IMG/VR virus record: IMGVR_UViG_3300020183_000065
Location: 1 to 64,000 of that record
Source: a virus
DNA length: 64,000 nt
Reading direction: 5' to 3' (one strand)
Below the pieces are notes generated by a model. That model was given only the letters and a program-made list of their open reading frames with translations, made no database searches and was not told where the DNA came from. Position numbers and translations under genes: made by a program. The stretch's first letter is position 1; every line of letters starts with the position of its first letter. Positions 62,239-64,000 of this stretch are shown here, in pieces.

Positions 62239-63414
62239 ATGGAAGAACAAAAGTATTATTTTAAAATTTCACCAGAAAATATAAAAGGTGATTTAATTAC
62301 AGTGACATATACGGGTGACGGTGAAACATTTTACACTATTGATCCGTGTTGTTTATTTACCGCCTCCACAATTGAGTATTTAACGGGAACAACAGGTGTT
62401 TATACCGGTATGACCAATATATTAAGTGGTGGTACTAACGGAACTTCACTATTAACCGGATTAACAGTACCAATTTTATTTACACAAACAGCAATTGATA
62501 TTGGGTACTATTCCACATTTGATGGAGCTATTCTACAAAAAGATGTTATTCAGAATTTTTTATTTTCAGGATCAACATCAACACCAACAACATATTCGTT
62601 ATATAACACCTCAGACTTGGAATTTAAAAAGTTTTTAGAATTGGTATCATATTCTGTGGATTGGGGTGATGGAACATCACAATCAATTAGTGGAACCACA
62701 CCAGTTACACATGTCTATCCACTAACAAATGAAACGTTTACAATTGTTATGACCGCAACATCACCATGGGGTATATCTACCGTATCAAAAACGGTAACAG
62801 TACCATTTACTAATGTGGTACCATTTAACCCACAAGGAACCGCCACTTTCACACCATCAGGTGGTAATTGGTCCGGTACACCAATAAGTTACGATTATAT
62901 TTTTACCGGTGATTCAAATACCGACATAAATGATTTTGTTAGTAGTAATTACATATCAGTCCCATTTTTAGTGACAGGTTATACTGAATCAACAGTTAAT
63001 GATTTGATTCAGTATGGACCAAAATATAATCTATTTGGTGGTAAATTTAAATTAGGCATCCCAGTTACCGGAACTTCTGGTAATGTTGGAATATATTGGG
63101 GACCAGACCCCACAGGATCATATACCGCTTATACCATAAGTGATATTGATTATTATGATTATGAGGACGGGACAACAATATATATTACACAATCATCCGG
63201 ATTGACCATAAACGATATGATATTGTCAGCGATAACAAAAAATGAAAGTTATTTAAATATTATCGATCAACCAGAAGTACAAACAAATGTCTATGTTGAT
63301 CGGGGAAAATTAACAGCTCTAGAATATATTGAAAGATTGGGGGAGGTTGATAATTTAGGTGACTTAACCAAATACGGTTACGGGTTTTTCAAAGTTAAAA
63401 ACGACTATAATTAG
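62239..63414 (+). CDS. PKD-domain virion protein
   Basis: The 391-residue protein has a PKD-like domain at about residues 134 to 190: SYSVDWGDGTSQSISGTTP, THVYPL and then FTIVMTATSPWG. The WGDGT turn and the H-x-Y before the last strand are the PKD signature. Such domains occur in Bacteroidota surface proteins and phage fibres and bind glycans or proteins. The N-terminal part is Thr/Gly rich. It is probably a peripheral fibre or baseplate decoration. It starts one base after the preceding gene. Confidence 0.65.
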   Translation: MEEQKYYFKISPENIKGDLITVTYTGDGETFYTIDPCCLFTASTIEYLTGTTGVYTGMTNILSGGTNGTSLLTGLTVPILFTQTAIDIGYYSTFDGAILQKDVIQNFLFSGSTSTPTTYSLYNTSDLEFKKFLELVSYSVDWGDGTSQSISGTTPVTHVYPLTNETFTIVMTATSPWGISTVSKTVTVPFTNVVPFNPQGTATFTPSGGNWSGTPISYDYIFTGDSNTDINDFVSSNYISVPFLVTGYTESTVNDLIQYGPKYNLFGGKFKLGIPVTGTSGNVGIYWGPDPTGSYTAYTISDIDYYDYEDGTTIYITQSSGLTINDMILSAITKNESYLNIIDQPEVQTNVYVDRGKLTALEYIERLGEVDNLGDLTKYGYGFFKVKNDYN

Positions 63415-63422
63415 TATTTATA
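63415..63422 (+). promoter_or_regulatory. TATTTATA octamer before the last gene
   Basis: It overlaps the end of the PKD gene and ends 28 nt before the GTG start at 63451. Confidence 0.35.
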
Positions 63423-63450
63423 AATAAATTAAAATTAAAACAAATTAATT

Positions 63451-64000
63451 GTGGCTACAGGTAATTACGGAACAATAAGAAGTGCGGATGTTAGTCCAGA
63501 CGATGTTGAAATAATATTAAATTACACACCAAGTAGGGATGATACTGACAATTTTTTACTACAAAAATTGGACGCTAGTACCATTTTGAGACCATATTTT
63601 CATAACAATTTAACTGGTGGAAATACTAATGTTGAAATATTGGGTGGGTTATATAATTTAAAGTTACCAGCTGATGTATTTAACAAATTAGGTATTTACA
63701 CACTATATATTAGACCAGCTGAAATTAGGACAGTCATAACCGATTGTGGGATATTATCATCACTACCAAATGTCAAAGGATTGGTTATAGATTTAAATAA
63801 TGTACCAACACAATATAGAAATAAATTTATAAACCAAGGATTAGTCGGATTTAGAGTTGAATACCTAAATTCCGATGGAACAAAGATACCTAATTTTTTT
63901 AGGATAATAACCTCATCATTTTATTGTGAACCGGTATATCAAAATTTAACAAATACATCCCAAAAATCTATTAGGTATAGATATGTTGAAGGAGCCACAA
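63451..64000 (+). CDS. Virion protein, 3' end outside window
   Basis: The frame starts with a GTG (VATGNYGTIRSADVSPDDVE) after an A-rich leader; no ATG is near, and the frame stays open for 183 codons to the window end. It is rich in beta strands with LPADVFNKLGIYTLYIRPAE and TVITDCGILSSLPNV. No family is recognised. It follows the PKD protein gene and is probably another part of the distal baseplate or fibre. Confidence 0.55.
   Translation, partial: MATGNYGTIRSADVSPDDVEIILNYTPSRDDTDNFLLQKLDASTILRPYFHNNLTGGNTNVEILGGLYNLKLPADVFNKLGIYTLYIRPAEIRTVITDCGILSSLPNVKGLVIDLNNVPTQYRNKFINQGLVGFRVEYLNSDGTKIPNFFRIITSSFYCEPVYQNLTNTSQKSIRYRYVEGAT

Noticed and set aside
1-64000. tRNA, rRNA, insertion sequences or integrase
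   Set aside because: No cloverleaf-like stretch, transposase motif or terminal inverted repeats were seen by eye. A tRNA scan would be needed to exclude a weak tRNA.

Overview
The window is a stretch of the genome of a large, AT-rich, tailed phage with a contractile tail (T4-like myovirus type). The evidence is a tail sheath (21777), tail tube (26202), a frameshifted tail-assembly chaperone pair (26775 to 27681), a tape measure (27708), LysM-type wedge (34640), giant hub-region baseplate protein (34953), gp25-like and gp6-like wedges (51511, 51971), plus T4-type replication proteins: family B DNA polymerase, gp32-like SSB, UvsX, flap/5' exonuclease and gp41-like helicase. The host is probably a member of the Bacteroidota. 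Two promoters match the Bacteroidota primary sigma consensus TTTG-N20-TAnnTTTG exactly (before the polymerase and before the HAD gene). Starts almost never carry a Shine-Dalgarno sequence but sit behind A-rich leaders. Several proteins carry PKD-like or SprB-like modules.

Layout. 1 to 8858 is a glycosylation island: a truncated three-module protein (GT4 + O-heptosyltransferase-like + FkbM methyltransferase) on the minus strand, then on the plus strand a GT9 protein, a small SprB-like protein, a GlcNAc-transferase-like protein, a GT-B-like protein and two HtrL/YibB-like proteins, one fused to a GT-A domain. 8886 to 12415 holds adhesin and fibre genes, ending in a 789-residue fibre with about 25 autotransporter-like beta-roll repeats. 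12503 to 15460 is DNA polymerase. 15437 to 19878 is a minus-strand operon: SNF2 helicase, a metalloprotease-superoxide dismutase fusion, a probable neck protein and a small protein. 19892 to 42515 is the tail module, interrupted by a ribbon-helix-helix regulator and a HAD phosphatase. 42617 to 51465 is the replication and nucleotide module, containing an inserted GT2 gene and a DruA-like protein. 51511 to the end is a second baseplate and fibre module, with the last gene cut by the window edge.

Regulation. Two promoter classes seem to coexist. Host-like promoters precede polymerase, HAD and SSB genes. A conserved octamer TATTTATA/TATTTATC sits 12 to 15 nt before the start codon of about nine genes, mostly virion genes, and is a candidate late promoter with very short leaders. 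Four good intrinsic terminators or terminator-like hairpins divide the modules. The polymerase leader has a hairpin, the SSB leader a perfect palindrome, and the ribbon-helix-helix gene a tandem direct repeat; each is a plausible autoregulatory site.

The most unusual items are the protease-MnSOD fusion, the O-heptosyltransferase-like enzymes beside a Ser/Thr/Cys-rich autotransporter-like fibre, the +1 frameshift of the tail chaperone at a TTT-CGG site, an OmpA-like domain inside a baseplate protein, and a baseplate-module protein with membrane-spanning segments. All functions are assigned from sequence motifs and gene order only; no database search was run.
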